NCBI RefSeq assembly: GCF_002245535.1
Contig: NZ_NKCN01000010.1
Coordinates: 62,001 to 126,000, forward strand
Direction of reading: 5' to 3'
DNA length: 64,000 bases
Source: Mycobacterium lehmannii
GTDB lineage: Bacteria; Actinomycetota; Actinomycetes; Mycobacteriales; Mycobacteriaceae
Position numbers and translations under genes: made by a program. The notes under the pieces were generated by a model. That model was not told the DNA's origin. It did not search any database and saw nothing but the letters and a program-made list of their open reading frames with translations. Numbering within the stretch: position 1 is the first letter of the stretch; every line of letters starts with the position of its first letter. Of the stretch, positions 7,633 to 18,247 are shown piece after piece.

Positions 7633-9165
7633 ATGCAGCTTAAGGCGGATGTCTCGGAGCACGCGCCTAGTAGCCGTCCGACGGTGCCGCGGTTGAAGGT
7701 CGTGCCGGCTCCTTCGCCCAATCCGACACCCCGCTGGGTCGAAGTTCTCCGTGTCGATCCGTGGTACTCGGTGATCACCGTGGCGATCGACGCCATCCTG
7801 GCCGTGGCCGCAGTGGCGCTGGCCCAGTGGTGGATCCCGGGCGACATGGAGCAGGACCGCAACATCGCCCTGTTCTCGTGGCTTTTCGTCCCGATGCTGC
7901 TGATCGTGATGACCACCCGGTCGATGTATCGACAGAAGCTGAACGAGGGCTTCCTGGACCAGTTCGAGCCCGTGGCAACGTCGATCGCGGTGGCCGCTTT
8001 GGCCACGTTGACGCTGATGGTGCTCCTGGTGCCCCGGCTGCCGGTCGGTGAGGTTCTCACGCCGTATGTCCGCCCGAGCGAGCTCGTCCTGAAGATCTGG
8101 GTGTTCGCCGCCATTCTCATTCCCGTGGTGCGCCTGGCTCGGTCGTTGGTGAACCGATGGCTGCGCAGAAGGTTCGAAGTCGGCAGGCCGGCACTGGTCG
8201 TCGGCTCCGGTCCGGTCGCCCATCAGCTCATTTCCCGCATGCGTCAGATCCGGGACTACGGCATGTGCCCGGTCGGTGTATTGGACGACACGCGGCCCAC
8301 AGATGTCGAGATGTTCGACGTCCCTTACCTGGGTGGTACGAACGAACTCGAAAGCGCCGCGCGCGCCACGCGGGCCGAGGAGCTCATCATCGCCCCGTCG
8401 CCGTTGCCCGACGAACACCTTTCGCGGACCGCGCAATTGGCTCAGGAACTCGGGTTGCGTGTGCGCGTGGTGCCGCGGTTGATGGACTCGGTGGGCAGCG
8501 GCACCCGAATCGAGCACATGGGCGGCGTACCGCTCATGGTGCTGACCCGCGTCAATCCGAAAGGCTGGCAATTCGCCGTCAAGCATGGCGGTGATCGCGT
8601 GGCCGCGCTGGTCGGACTTGTGCTCATCTCGCCGTTGCTGCTCGTGCTCGCGATGGCGGTGAAATTCAGCTCGCCGGGCCCGATCTTCTTCAGTCAAGAG
8701 CGGATCGGACGCGACGGAAAGGTCTTCGGGTGCTTGAAGTTCCGTACCATGCGACAACCCGAGAAGGCCGCTGCGGGTTTCGAACCCGAGAAGGGTACGG
8801 CGCCGGGCGGAGTCGAGGGCGAGGACCGACGCACCCGCATCGGCCGCATCATGCGCAAGGCATCGCTGGACGAACTGCCTCAACTGATCAACGTGCTACG
8901 TGGAGAGATGAGCCTGGTGGGTCCGCGCCCCGAGCGGCCGGAGTTCGTCGAGTTGTTCGAGATGCACGTGCGTCGCTACGGCCAACGCCACCGGGTGAAG
9001 GCGGGCATGACGGGTTGGGCCCAGGTGCACGGTTACCGGGGACAGACCTCGATTGCCGACCGCGCCGAATGGGACAACTACTACATCGACAACTGGTCGC
9101 TGCTTTTGGATTTCAAGATATTGCTCCTGACCGTGCTGGCGGTCCTGCGGCCTGCAGAAGACTGA
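7633..9165 (+). CDS. Polyprenyl glycosylphosphotransferase (exopolysaccharide sugar transferase)
   Basis: The 510-residue membrane enzyme has about four N-terminal transmembrane helices, a central Rossmann-like region (PALVVGSGPVAHQL) and a C-terminal bacterial sugar transferase domain from about residue 315. That domain contains FFSQERIGRDGKVF, LKFRTM, DELPQLINVLRGEMSLVGPRPERPEF and GMTGWAQVHGYRG. Members such as WcaJ and WbaP move a hexose-1-phosphate from a nucleotide sugar to undecaprenyl phosphate, the first step of surface glycan synthesis. The sugar cannot be told from sequence. No other glycan genes are adjacent. It converges on rpsQ with a shared terminator. Confidence 0.9.
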   Translation: MQLKADVSEHAPSSRPTVPRLKVVPAPSPNPTPRWVEVLRVDPWYSVITVAIDAILAVAAVALAQWWIPGDMEQDRNIALFSWLFVPMLLIVMTTRSMYRQKLNEGFLDQFEPVATSIAVAALATLTLMVLLVPRLPVGEVLTPYVRPSELVLKIWVFAAILIPVVRLARSLVNRWLRRRFEVGRPALVVGSGPVAHQLISRMRQIRDYGMCPVGVLDDTRPTDVEMFDVPYLGGTNELESAARATRAEELIIAPSPLPDEHLSRTAQLAQELGLRVRVVPRLMDSVGSGTRIEHMGGVPLMVLTRVNPKGWQFAVKHGGDRVAALVGLVLISPLLLVLAMAVKFSSPGPIFFSQERIGRDGKVFGCLKFRTMRQPEKAAAGFEPEKGTAPGGVEGEDRRTRIGRIMRKASLDELPQLINVLRGEMSLVGPRPERPEFVELFEMHVRRYGQRHRVKAGMTGWAQVHGYRGQTSIADRAEWDNYYIDNWSLLLDFKILLLTVLAVLRPAED

Positions 9166-9175
9166 GCGCAGAGCG

Positions 9176-9210
9176 AAAACCCCCGACACATTGAAGTGTT
9201 CGGGGGTTTT
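9176..9210. terminator. Bidirectional intrinsic terminator between sugar transferase and rpsQ
   Basis: AAAACCCCCGACAC and GTGTTCGGGGGTTTT form a GC-rich stem with one bulge and a short loop, flanked by A4 and T4 runs. It would stop transcription arriving from either side and separates the plus-strand sugar transferase from the end of the S10 operon. Confidence 0.85.
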
Positions 9211-9224
9211 CCTTGCGGTCCAGC

Positions 9225-9527
9225 CTATTTGGCCTTCTCGAGAATCTCGACGAGCCGCCAGCGCTTGGTCGCCGACAGCGGACGCGTCTCCATCAGCGAC
9301 ACCCGGTCGCCGATGCCCGCGCTGTCGTCCTCATCGTGTGCCTTGACCTTCTTGGTGGTGCGGATGATCTTGCCGTAGAGCGGGTGGCTCTTACGATCTT
9401 CCAGCTCGACCACGATGGTCTTTTGCATCTTGTCCGAAACCACGTACCCGATGGCCGTCTTGCGGCGGCCCCGCTCCTCGTCCTTGCGCGGGGTGTACTT
9501 GGGCCCTTTTGCAGCGTTGTCTGCCAT
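9225..9527 (-). CDS. rpsQ: 30S ribosomal protein S17
   Basis: S17 binds the 5' domain of 16S rRNA. The 100-residue product carries the family core [19 protein letters not shown] and MKTR-like [17 protein letters not shown]. The extended N-terminus ([22 protein letters not shown]) is usual for mycobacteria. It is the last gene of the S10 operon and is followed by a strong terminator. Confidence 0.96.
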   Translation of the reverse strand: MADNAAKGPKYTPRKDEERGRRKTAIGYVVSDKMQKTIVVELEDRKSHPLYGKIIRTTKKVKAHDEDDSAGIGDRVSLMETRPLSATKRWRLVEILEKAK

Positions 9528-9529
9528 TG

Positions 9530-9763
9530 TTACGAATCCTCACCCACGGGTCCGGAGGCCAGACCCAACTCACGTTCGCGCAGCACGGTGTACACGCGCG
9601 CGATTTCCTGACGCACCGTACGAAGCCGGCGGTTGTTCGACAATTGGCCGGTCGCCATCTGGAAGCGCAGGTTGAACAGCTCTTCCTTGGACTCGCGCAG
9701 CCGATCCTTCAATTCGTCGTCGGTCAGCTCGCGCAGTTCGCCCGGCGTCACTCCCACTGCCAT
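9530..9763 (-). CDS. rpmC: 50S ribosomal protein L29
   Basis: L29 lies at the polypeptide exit tunnel and helps dock trigger factor and SRP. The 77-residue helical hairpin protein has the family pattern [11 protein letters not shown]...[10 protein letters not shown] and [17 protein letters not shown]. Its start overlaps the rplP stop by one base (TGATG at 9763), so translation is coupled. Confidence 0.95.
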   Translation of the reverse strand: MAVGVTPGELRELTDDELKDRLRESKEELFNLRFQMATGQLSNNRRLRTVRQEIARVYTVLRERELGLASGPVGEDS

Positions 9764-10179
9764 CAGAAGTGCTCCTCTCGGGTGACGATGCGTGCCTTGA
9801 TCGGCAGCTTGTGGATCGCACGGGTCAGCGCCGCCCGGGCGGTCGCCTCATCGGGGTAGCTCAACTCGAAGAGCACGCGGCCCGGTTTGACGTTGGCCAC
9901 CCACCACTCGGGCGAACCCTTACCGGAACCCATGCGGGTTTCGGCCGGCTTCTTGGTCAGCGGGCGGTCCGGGAAGATGTTGATCCACACCTTTCCGCCA
10001 CGCTTGATGTGCCGGTTGATCGCGATACGAGCGGACTCGATCTGCCGGTTGGTGATGTACGCGTGCTCGAGCGCCTGGATACCGTAGTCACCGAAGCTCA
10101 CCGTCGTGCCGCCGCTGGCGATGCCGCGCTGCCTCGGGTGGTGTTGCTTACGGTGCTTGACCTTGCGGGGAATCAACAT
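9763..10179 (-). CDS. rplP: 50S ribosomal protein L16
   Basis: L16 contacts A-site tRNA and organises the peptidyl-transferase region. The full-length 138-residue protein starts [19 protein letters not shown] and has [19 protein letters not shown], the L16 signature. It is located between rpsC and rpmC as in other mycobacteria. Confidence 0.97.
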   Translation of the reverse strand: MLIPRKVKHRKQHHPRQRGIASGGTTVSFGDYGIQALEHAYITNRQIESARIAINRHIKRGGKVWINIFPDRPLTKKPAETRMGSGKGSPEWWVANVKPGRVLFELSYPDEATARAALTRAIHKLPIKARIVTREEHF

Positions 10180-10182
10180 GAT

Positions 10183-11650
<1,468 letters not shown>

Positions 11651-11651
<1 letters not shown>

Positions 11652-11932
11652 TAGCGCCTCTTCGCCTTCCGGTCATCCTTGATGTGACCCTTGAAGGTGC
11701 GGGTGGGGGCGAACTCGCCGAGCTTGTGCCCGACCATCGCCTCGGTGACGAACACCGGGACATGCTTGCGGCCGTCATGCACCGCAAAGGTGTGCCCGAT
11801 GAAGTCGGGGATGATGGTCGACCGACGCGACCAGGTCTTGATGACCTGCTTGGTGTTCTTCTCGTTCTGCGCGTCGACCTTCTTCAACAGATGGTCGTCG
11901 ACGAACGGACCCTTCTTCAGGCTGCGTGGCAT
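11651..11932 (-). CDS. rpsS: 30S ribosomal protein S19
   Basis: S19 sits in the 30S head and contacts S13 and A-site tRNA. The 93-residue product starts [19 protein letters not shown] and contains [25 protein letters not shown], the full family signature. It lies 21 bp after rplB and overlaps the rplV start by one base. Confidence 0.97.
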
Positions 11933-11953
11933 ATTCCTTGTACCTGCCTACTC

Positions 11954-12790
11954 TCAGCGCTTCTTGCCGGTGCGCCGGCGACGGACGATGAGCTTGTTGC
12001 TCGCTTTGTTCGGCTTGCGGGTGCGGCCTTCGGGCTTGCCCCACGGGCTCACCGGGTGACGACCACCGGAGGTCTTACCTTCACCACCGCCGTGGGGGTG
12101 GTCGACCGGGTTCATCACGACGCCACGGACGGAGGGGCGCTTGCCCTTCCACCGCATGCGACCGGCCTTGCCCCAGTTGATGTTTGCCTGCTCGGCGTTG
12201 CCCACCTCGCCGATGGTGGCGCGGCAGCGCACGTCGACGCGGCGGATCTCACCGGAGGGCATACGCAGCGACGCGTAGGTGCCTTCCTTGCCCAGCAACT
12301 GGATGCTGGCGCCGGCCGAGCGCGCGAGCTTGGCGCCGCCGCCTGGCCGCAGTTCCACCGCATGCACCAGGGTGCCCGCGGGGATGTTGCGCAGCGGCAG
12401 GTTGTTACCCGGTTTGATGTCGGCGTTGGGCCCCGACTCGACGACGGTGCCCTGCTTGAGACCCTCGGGGGCGATGATGTAGCGCTTCTCCCCGTCGAAG
12501 TAGTGCAGCAGTGCGATGTTGGCGGTGCGGTTGGGGTCGTACTCGATGTGCGCGACCTTGGCGTTGACGCCGTCCTTGTCGTGGCGACGGAAGTCGATCA
12601 CCCGGTAGGCACGCTTGTGTCCACCGCCCTTGTGCCGGGTGGTGATGCGGCCGTGCGCGTTTCGACCACCCTTGCCGTGCAGCGGCCGAACCAGCGACTT
12701 CTCCGGGTGGTCGCGAGTGATCTCAGCGAAGTCGGAGACGCTGGCACCGCGGCGACCGGGGGTCGTCGGCTTGTACTTGCGAATTGCCAT
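11954..12790 (-). CDS. rplB: 50S ribosomal protein L2
   Basis: L2 is needed for subunit association and peptidyl-transferase assembly. The 278-residue protein begins [15 protein letters not shown] and carries the signature [12 protein letters not shown] near the C-terminus with its conserved His residue. The length is normal. It lies between rplW and rpsS in the S10 operon. Confidence 0.97.
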   Translation of the reverse strand: MAIRKYKPTTPGRRGASVSDFAEITRDHPEKSLVRPLHGKGGRNAHGRITTRHKGGGHKRAYRVIDFRRHDKDGVNAKVAHIEYDPNRTANIALLHYFDGEKRYIIAPEGLKQGTVVESGPNADIKPGNNLPLRNIPAGTLVHAVELRPGGGAKLARSAGASIQLLGKEGTYASLRMPSGEIRRVDVRCRATIGEVGNAEQANINWGKAGRMRWKGKRPSVRGVVMNPVDHPHGGGEGKTSGGRHPVSPWGKPEGRTRKPNKASNKLIVRRRRTGKKR

Positions 12791-12828
12791 GATTCTCTAG
12801 GTCTTCCTCAGTCGCCGGCTTGACGAAA

Positions 12829-13131
12829 TCAAGCCGGTGCTCCGAACAGGTCGATGGGCTTGCTCCCCGCGGCCAGCGTGACGATGGCGCGCTTGGTGCT
12901 CTTGCGCTTCCCGTATCCGGTGCGGGTGCGCTTGCGCTTGCCCTGCCGGTTGGCGGTGTTCACCGAGTCGACCTTGACACCGAAGATCTTCTCGATCGCG
13001 ATCTTGATCTGCGTCTTGTTCGAGTCTGGATGCACGATGAACGTGTAGACGTTGTCCTCGATCAACCCGTACGACTTCTCGGAGATGACCGGCGACAGGA
13101 TGATGTCGCGGGGGTCAGTGACGGTCGCCAT
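12829..13131 (-). CDS. rplW: 50S ribosomal protein L23
   Basis: L23 rims the exit tunnel and is the docking point for trigger factor and SRP. The 100-residue protein has [13 protein letters not shown] at its start and the conserved [15 protein letters not shown]. Start and rplD stop overlap by one base (13131), so the two are translated as a couple. Confidence 0.96.
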   Translation of the reverse strand: MATVTDPRDIILSPVISEKSYGLIEDNVYTFIVHPDSNKTQIKIAIEKIFGVKVDSVNTANRQGKRKRTRTGYGKRKSTKRAIVTLAAGSKPIDLFGAPA

Positions 13132-13799
13132 CAGGCCGACACCTCCTCTTTCGCAGTCTGGTTGGCGCTGATGTAGGCGTTGAGCGCCTCCACGCTGAAG
13201 ATCACGTCGTCAGCGTTCAGCACGTCGTACGTGTTGAGCTGGTCGGGTGAGATCACGTGCACCCCCGGAAGATTGCGCACACTCTTGGCGCTGACCTCGT
13301 CGGCGCGGCCGATCACCACGAGCACCTTGTTCTTCTCGAGCTTGCGGTCGGCGACGAGCGTGGCCAGGAACGCCTTGGCGCTCTTGGTCGACGGCGTCTG
13401 GCCCGCGACGATCTCGGTGACCGCGTGGATCCGGTCATTGCGCGCCCGGTCGGACAGCGCACCGCGCAGGGCGGCCCGAATCATCTTCTTCGGGGTCCGC
13501 TCGCTGTAGTCGCGCGGCTTGGGGCCGTGCACGATGCCTCCGCCGGTGAACTGCGGCGCCCGAATCGAGCCCTGGCGCGCGCGGCCGGTGCCCTTCTGCC
13601 GGTACGGCTTCTTACCGCCGCCGCGGACTTCACCGCGCGACTTGGTGGAGTGCGTGCCCTGCCGCGCCGCGGCCAGCTGCGCGGTGACCACCTGGTGCAT
13701 CAACGCGATGTTCACCTCGACGTCGAACAGCTCAGCGGGTAGCTCGACGGAGCCGTCTTTCGCTCCCGCCGGCGTGTGGACATCAACTTTGAGAGCCAT
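13131..13799 (-). CDS. rplD: 50S ribosomal protein L4
   Basis: L4 reaches into the exit tunnel and in enterobacteria also regulates the S10 operon; that leader mechanism is not evident here. The 222-residue product has the loop [26 protein letters not shown] and [15 protein letters not shown], both typical. It overlaps the rplC stop by one base. Confidence 0.97.
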   Translation of the reverse strand: MALKVDVHTPAGAKDGSVELPAELFDVEVNIALMHQVVTAQLAAARQGTHSTKSRGEVRGGGKKPYRQKGTGRARQGSIRAPQFTGGGIVHGPKPRDYSERTPKKMIRAALRGALSDRARNDRIHAVTEIVAGQTPSTKSAKAFLATLVADRKLEKNKVLVVIGRADEVSAKSVRNLPGVHVISPDQLNTYDVLNADDVIFSVEALNAYISANQTAKEEVSA

Positions 13800-14473
13800 T
13801 ACTCGCTCCTCTTGATTGCGCTGCGGACCATCACGAGCCCGCCGTTACGGCCGGGGATTGCGCCCTTGATCAACAGCACGCCGTTCTCGGCATCGACCTT
13901 GTGCACCACCAGGTTCAGCGTCGTCACGCGGTCGTTGCCCATGCGGCCCGACATGCGCGTGCCCTTGAACACGCGGCCGGGCGTGGCGCAGCCACCGATC
14001 GAACCGGGGCGGCGGTGCACAGCCTGCGCGCCGTGACTGGCGCCCTGACCGCGGAAACCGTGCCGCTTCATCGTGCCTGCGAAACCTTTGCCCTTGCTGG
14101 TGCCGGTCACGTCGACGTAGTTGCCGTCGGCGAAGATCTCGGCGGTCAGCTCCTGGCCCACCTCGTATTCGGCGGCGGCGGACTCGTCATCGAGCCGCAG
14201 CTCGGCCAGATGCCGGCGCGGGTTGACCCCGGCGGCCGAATACTGGCCCGTGACAGGCTTATTGACCTTGCGCGGGCTGATCTCGCCGTAGGCCAACTGC
14301 ACCGCGCTGTAGCCGTCGCGCTCCGGGGTACGGATACGCGTCACCACATTGGGCCCGGCCTTGACGACCGTCACCGGCACGACCCGGTTGTTCTCGTCGA
14401 ACACCTGCGTCATGCCCAGTTTGGTGCCCAGAATGCCACGCCGCGGGGCGGCGGATTTATTACCGCTAGCCAT
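13799..14473 (-). CDS. rplC: 50S ribosomal protein L3
   Basis: L3 is an assembly initiator close to the peptidyl-transferase centre; mutations in its loop give linezolid resistance in mycobacteria. The 224-residue product has [15 protein letters not shown] at its N-terminus and the signature [19 protein letters not shown] 12-residue polar N-terminal leader precedes the core. It is the second gene of the operon, 28 bp after rpsJ. Confidence 0.97.
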   Translation of the reverse strand: MASGNKSAAPRRGILGTKLGMTQVFDENNRVVPVTVVKAGPNVVTRIRTPERDGYSAVQLAYGEISPRKVNKPVTGQYSAAGVNPRRHLAELRLDDESAAAEYEVGQELTAEIFADGNYVDVTGTSKGKGFAGTMKRHGFRGQGASHGAQAVHRRPGSIGGCATPGRVFKGTRMSGRMGNDRVTTLNLVVHKVDAENGVLLIKGAIPGRNGGLVMVRSAIKRSE

Positions 14474-14501
14474 GTCCTGGTATCACTTCCTACTGAGATG
14501 T

Positions 14502-14807
14502 CTATTGGATATTGACGTCGACGCTGGCCGGCAGATCGATGCGCATCAAGGCGTCAACGGTCTTCGGCGTCGGGTCGAGGATGTCGATCAGCCGCTTGTG
14601 AGTACGCATCTCGAAGTGCTCCCGCGAGTCCTTGTACTTGTGCGGGGAGCGGATGACGCAGTACACGTTCTTCTCGGTCGGCAGCGGCACAGGACCAACC
14701 ACGCTGGCGCCGGTTCTGGTGACCGTTTCCACGATCTTGCGCGCCGAGGCGTCGATCGCCTCGTGGTCGTAGGCCTTGAGCCTGATGCGGATCTTCTGTC
14801 CCGCCAC
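14502..14807 (-). CDS. rpsJ: 30S ribosomal protein S10
   Basis: S10 is a 30S head protein and, with NusB, an antitermination factor (NusE). The 101-residue protein starts [19 protein letters not shown] and includes [29 protein letters not shown], an unmistakable match. It is the first gene of the S10 operon and is preceded by a leader of about 250 nt with its own promoter. Confidence 0.98.
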
Positions 14808-15091
14808 GCTTCTCCTACCTCACTCATACTGGGCCCGGAATCGGGCCGTTCTCACCGGCGCAGTCACGCTGCATGCCGCCGCTGTTCTTCTGTCTGTGGT
14901 CCACCGGCCCCCGCGGTCGGGTGTGTCGCCCGCACACGCACTCGTCCGCTCGGAAAATCTTCGCGATCGAGATTGGCACCGGATGCGCCCGGTTGGGCGC
15001 CGGTCGTATGCCCCGGCCACGCGGTCCGAACAGGCACCGTCCCGGCTCAAGGCAACCCGAACAGTATGCCCTAGAAAACGGCACGCTCCAA
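14808..15091 (-). promoter_or_regulatory. S10 operon promoter and long leader
   Basis: TTGGAG (15086-15091) and CATACT (15063-15068) are 17 bp apart on the minus strand and give a start near 15056, leaving a leader of about 250 nt to rpsJ. The segment 14909-14929 matches 45158-45178 in the rpsL leader at 19 of 21 positions (core GCGACACACCCG on the transcript). The rpsL promoter has the same TTTGGAGCG -35 region. A shared regulatory role is inferred. The space from 15092 to 15190 shows nothing further. Confidence 0.55.
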
Positions 15092-15190
15092 ATCCCTGGC
15101 CACGGGATACCCGCTGGCCCTGACGCCGGGCCCGGAGGGCCACCGTACCCGTGACTGCAGCGGTGCCGTCGAGTCCGCGTCCGTCCGGGT

Positions 15191-16786
15191 TCAGCTTCCC
15201 AGGCCGGCCCAGAACGCGCACTGGTGTTTCTGCTCGAAATCGGTGATGACGCGGCTGCCGTCCGGTTGCAGCCACATCCGCTCACCCGCGGGCCCGCTGG
15301 TCAGCTCCGGCCAACCGGGCCCTGGTGAGCCGGTCGCGACGAACCGCGCCCAGTAGTCGACCATCTCCTCGGACAACCGCTGTTGGGCAGGGTCCAGCGG
15401 TGGTGCGCCGCCGACGTCGAACAGGTAGCGAAGCTCCAACGAATGCGCCGCCCCCACCGGGAACGGCGCCTCGAGCAACGGTTCGGGTGCCGGCGCGTCA
15501 CGGTCGCCGAATTCGTAGGCGTAGACGGGCTGGTCGGCAAGGGCGTCGGCCATCCGGTCGGTCACGCACGCGTATTCGGCCGCCGTCACCGCCGCCGAAT
15601 ACGCCAGCGCGACGTTCCCGCCGTACCGTTCCGGCGGATACCGCGCCGCCACGGCGGGCCCGTGCGGTCCGAACGCCTCGGCCAGCAGTCCGGGGTAGGT
15701 CGCGGCGTCGAATGTCCGCCCGCGCAACGCCTGCAGCGCCGCGAACAGCGTGTGTTCGTCTTGCGTGGTGCCGATCATCACCGGCACCCGGGCGGCCTCA
15801 CCGCTGGTGATTGCGGTGAACGACTTCTCGGGTAGCGCCTCGGTGCCCGCCACCGGACCACTCAGGCGTTCGGTCCCGAACCGGGCGTACGTCAGCGGGG
15901 CCGCTAGCCGATCGGCGGGCAGAGACCGTAGGCAATCCGCCGCGACGCGGGGATCGGCGCATCCGACATCGGCTGCGTATGCGGTGCTGGCCTCCTTGGC
16001 GGCCGGCAGGTCGTACTGCGCCTGACATGGCGCGCTCTGGATGATCGCCGCGCTGAACAACCCTCGGGACCCGGGCGCGACGAGGTGGTCGCACACCGCC
16101 ATCCCGCCCGCCGATTCGCCGGCGATCGTGACCCTGTCCGGATCCCCGCCGAATCCGGCGATGTTGTCGCGGACCCACCGCAGCGCGGCTTGCTGGTCGG
16201 CGAGGCCGTAGTTGCCGACGTCGCCGCCGGAACCCAACGCGGGATGAGCGAGGAAGCCCAGCGCCCCGAGGCGATAGTTGAGCGTGACGACGACGACGCC
16301 GCGACCGGCCAACCGCCGCGCGGGGTAGATGTCTCCGCTGCCGTTCAGGAAGCTGCCTCCGTGGATCCACACCATCACCGGCTGCGGTTCGTCCGACGGC
16401 GGCGGCATCCAGACGTTGAGGGTCAGGCAATCCTCGCTGGGCGGGCGTCGGTCGACGTCGGAGCTGGTGTCCTGGATGCAGCGCGAACCGGGGCGAGTCG
16501 CGTCACGGAATCCCGTCCACGATTCGACCGGCGCGGGCGACTGCCAGCGCAGTACACCGAGAGGCGGTGCGGCGTAAGGGATTCCAGCGAAGTACCGGTG
16601 ATCGTCGGCGACGGTCCCGCGGACCGCGCCCGCAACGGTTCGCACCACCCCGGGGTCGTCGGGCACCTCCACCGCAGCGGTCTGACCCTCGGCGCAACCG
16701 GAGACCGCGGCGGCCAACAGGACGAGCGCCGCCGCAGCGCGACCGACCCCGCGCCGGACAGGCTGGCCGCCCCTTGCACTCGCCAC
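15191..16786 (-). CDS. Carboxylesterase type B lipoprotein
   Basis: An alpha/beta-hydrolase that should cleave carboxylic esters at the cell surface. From GTG at 16786 it has a 31-residue signal peptide ending in VSGC, a lipobox. An ATG at 16831 is possible but gives an overlong signal. Family motifs are all present: GIPYAAPPLGVLRWQ, SEDCLTLNVWMPP, the oxyanion region VMVWIHGGSFLNGSG, and the nucleophile elbow GESAGG. A TACGCT box lies 6 nt before the GTG. It is divergent from the first P450 gene. The substrate is unknown. Confidence 0.88.
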   Translation of the reverse strand: MASARGGQPVRRGVGRAAAALVLLAAAVSGCAEGQTAAVEVPDDPGVVRTVAGAVRGTVADDHRYFAGIPYAAPPLGVLRWQSPAPVESWTGFRDATRPGSRCIQDTSSDVDRRPPSEDCLTLNVWMPPPSDEPQPVMVWIHGGSFLNGSGDIYPARRLAGRGVVVVTLNYRLGALGFLAHPALGSGGDVGNYGLADQQAALRWVRDNIAGFGGDPDRVTIAGESAGGMAVCDHLVAPGSRGLFSAAIIQSAPCQAQYDLPAAKEASTAYAADVGCADPRVAADCLRSLPADRLAAPLTYARFGTERLSGPVAGTEALPEKSFTAITSGEAARVPVMIGTTQDEHTLFAALQALRGRTFDAATYPGLLAEAFGPHGPAVAARYPPERYGGNVALAYSAAVTAAEYACVTDRMADALADQPVYAYEFGDRDAPAPEPLLEAPFPVGAAHSLELRYLFDVGGAPPLDPAQQRLSEEMVDYWARFVATGSPGPGWPELTSGPAGERMWLQPDGSRVITDFEQKHQCAFWAGLGS

Positions 16787-16835
16787 CTCGCGAGCGTACT
16801 GACGCGGCGCGGATCCCCCGGCCCGGACCATCGCT

Positions 16836-16862
16836 TAGAGTGCATACTTGACAGCTGTCAAG
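16836..16862 (+). promoter_or_regulatory. Promoter and palindromic operator of the first P450
   Basis: CTTGACAGCTGTCAAG (16847-16862) is a perfect 16-bp palindrome. TAGAGT (16836-16841), a plausible -10 box, lies 5 nt upstream, so a protein bound to the palindrome would cover the transcription start. The same arms, CTTGAC and GTCAAG with the same spacing, occur before the second P450 (18205-18220). A TetR-type dimer is the likely binder; which one is not known. Confidence 0.65.
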
Positions 16863-16885
16863 AATGACCCCGAGCGAGGGAACCT

Positions 16886-18136
16886 ATGAGCACGCCGATC
16901 ATCGCGGACGCCGCTAAGGTGCTGGCCGATCCGAAGGCCTACACCGACGAGGCGGGCCTGCACGCCGCATTGACCCACCTGCGCGAGAACGCCCCGGTGT
17001 CCTATGTCGACGTGCCCGACTACCGACCGTTCTGGGCCGTCACCAAGCACGCCGACATCATGACGATCGAGCGCGACAACGAACTCTGGATCAATGCGCC
17101 GCGCCCGATGCTCGTCACGGCCGCCACGGACGATCTGTCACAGGCCAACCTCGCCGCCGGCGGCGGACTGCGCACGTTGATCCACATGGACGACCCGCTG
17201 CACCGCGACATCCGCAAAATCGGCGCGGACTGGTTCCGGCCCAAGGCGATGCGCGCGCTGAAGGCCCGCGTCGACGAACTGGCCAAGATCTACGTGGACA
17301 AGATGGTCGAAAAAGGTCCCGAATGCGACTTCGTCCAAGAGGTCGCGGTGAACTTCCCGCTCTACGTGATCCTGTCGCTGCTCGGCCTGCCCGAATCCGA
17401 CTTCGGGCGCATGCTCAAGCTCACCCAGGAGATGTTCGGCGGCGACGACGACGAGTTCACCCGCGGCAAGAGCGCGCAGGAATTGCACGAGGTCATCACC
17501 GACTTCTTCCGCTACTTCACCGCGCTGACCGCCGAGCGCCGGGCCAACCCCACCGACGACCTGGCATCGGCGATCGCCAACGCGAAGATCGATGGCGAGT
17601 ACCTCAACGACGTCGACTGCCTGTCCTACTACGTCATCGTCGCCAGCGCAGGCCACGACACCACGAGCGCGGCGATCTCGGGCGGTCTGCTGGCGCTGAT
17701 CGAGAACCAGGACCAGCTCGCTCGGTTGAAAGCCCACCCGGAGCTGATGGGCACCGCGGTCGAGGAGATGATCCGCTGGACCACTCCGGTCAAGGAATTC
17801 ATGCGCACCGCCACCGCCGATACCGAGGTGCGCGGTGTGCCGATCAGGCAGGGCGAATCGGTGCTGCTGTCCTACGTTTCGGCCAACCGCGACGAGGACG
17901 TCTTCGACGAGCCGTTCCGCTTCGACGTCGGCCGTGACCCCAACAAGCACCTCTCATTCGGTTACGGCGTGCACTTCTGCCTCGGTGCCGCGCTGGCACG
18001 TATGGAAATCAACAGCTTCTTCACCGAGCTGGTGCCACGGCTGGAATCGATCGAGTTGGCCGGCGATCCGGAGTTCATCGCGACGATCTTCGTCGGCGGA
18101 CTCAAACACCTGCCGATCAGATACTCGCTGCGCTGA
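16886..18136 (+). CDS. Cytochrome P450
   Basis: The 416-residue soluble monooxygenase has the I-helix oxygen-activation motif SAGHDTTS, the ExxR motif within EEMIRW, and the heme-ligand loop FGYGVHFCLGAALAR with the proximal Cys. It should use NAD(P)H via a ferredoxin and ferredoxin reductase, but no ferredoxin gene is adjacent. It is highly similar along its whole length to the next gene, so the pair arose by tandem duplication. Substrate and CYP family number cannot be given from sequence alone. GAGGGA precedes the ATG. Confidence 0.93.
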   Translation: MSTPIIADAAKVLADPKAYTDEAGLHAALTHLRENAPVSYVDVPDYRPFWAVTKHADIMTIERDNELWINAPRPMLVTAATDDLSQANLAAGGGLRTLIHMDDPLHRDIRKIGADWFRPKAMRALKARVDELAKIYVDKMVEKGPECDFVQEVAVNFPLYVILSLLGLPESDFGRMLKLTQEMFGGDDDEFTRGKSAQELHEVITDFFRYFTALTAERRANPTDDLASAIANAKIDGEYLNDVDCLSYYVIVASAGHDTTSAAISGGLLALIENQDQLARLKAHPELMGTAVEEMIRWTTPVKEFMRTATADTEVRGVPIRQGESVLLSYVSANRDEDVFDEPFRFDVGRDPNKHLSFGYGVHFCLGAALARMEINSFFTELVPRLESIELAGDPEFIATIFVGGLKHLPIRYSLR

Positions 18137-18195
18137 AGTCGAACCCGTTGTGGCGATGGGAGCCACCCTCGCGGCGCTAAGTGGTGTCGGTCACA

Positions 18196-18220
18196 TAGAC
18201 TGTGCTTGACACCCGTCAAG
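18196..18220 (+). promoter_or_regulatory. Promoter and operator of the second P450
   Basis: CTTGAC-ACCC-GTCAAG (18205-18220) repeats the arms of the palindrome before the first P450 with a different 4-bp centre. TAGACT (18196-18201) lies 3 nt upstream as a -10 candidate. The matching design suggests that one repressor controls both P450 genes. Confidence 0.62.
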
Positions 18221-18247
18221 TTCGTCATACCGGATGTGAGGGAGCCC

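Noticed and set aside
14808..15056. Classical L4-binding S10 leader or a known riboswitch
   Set aside because: No recognisable L4-leader hairpins or riboswitch core; only the motif shared with the rpsL leader can be supported.
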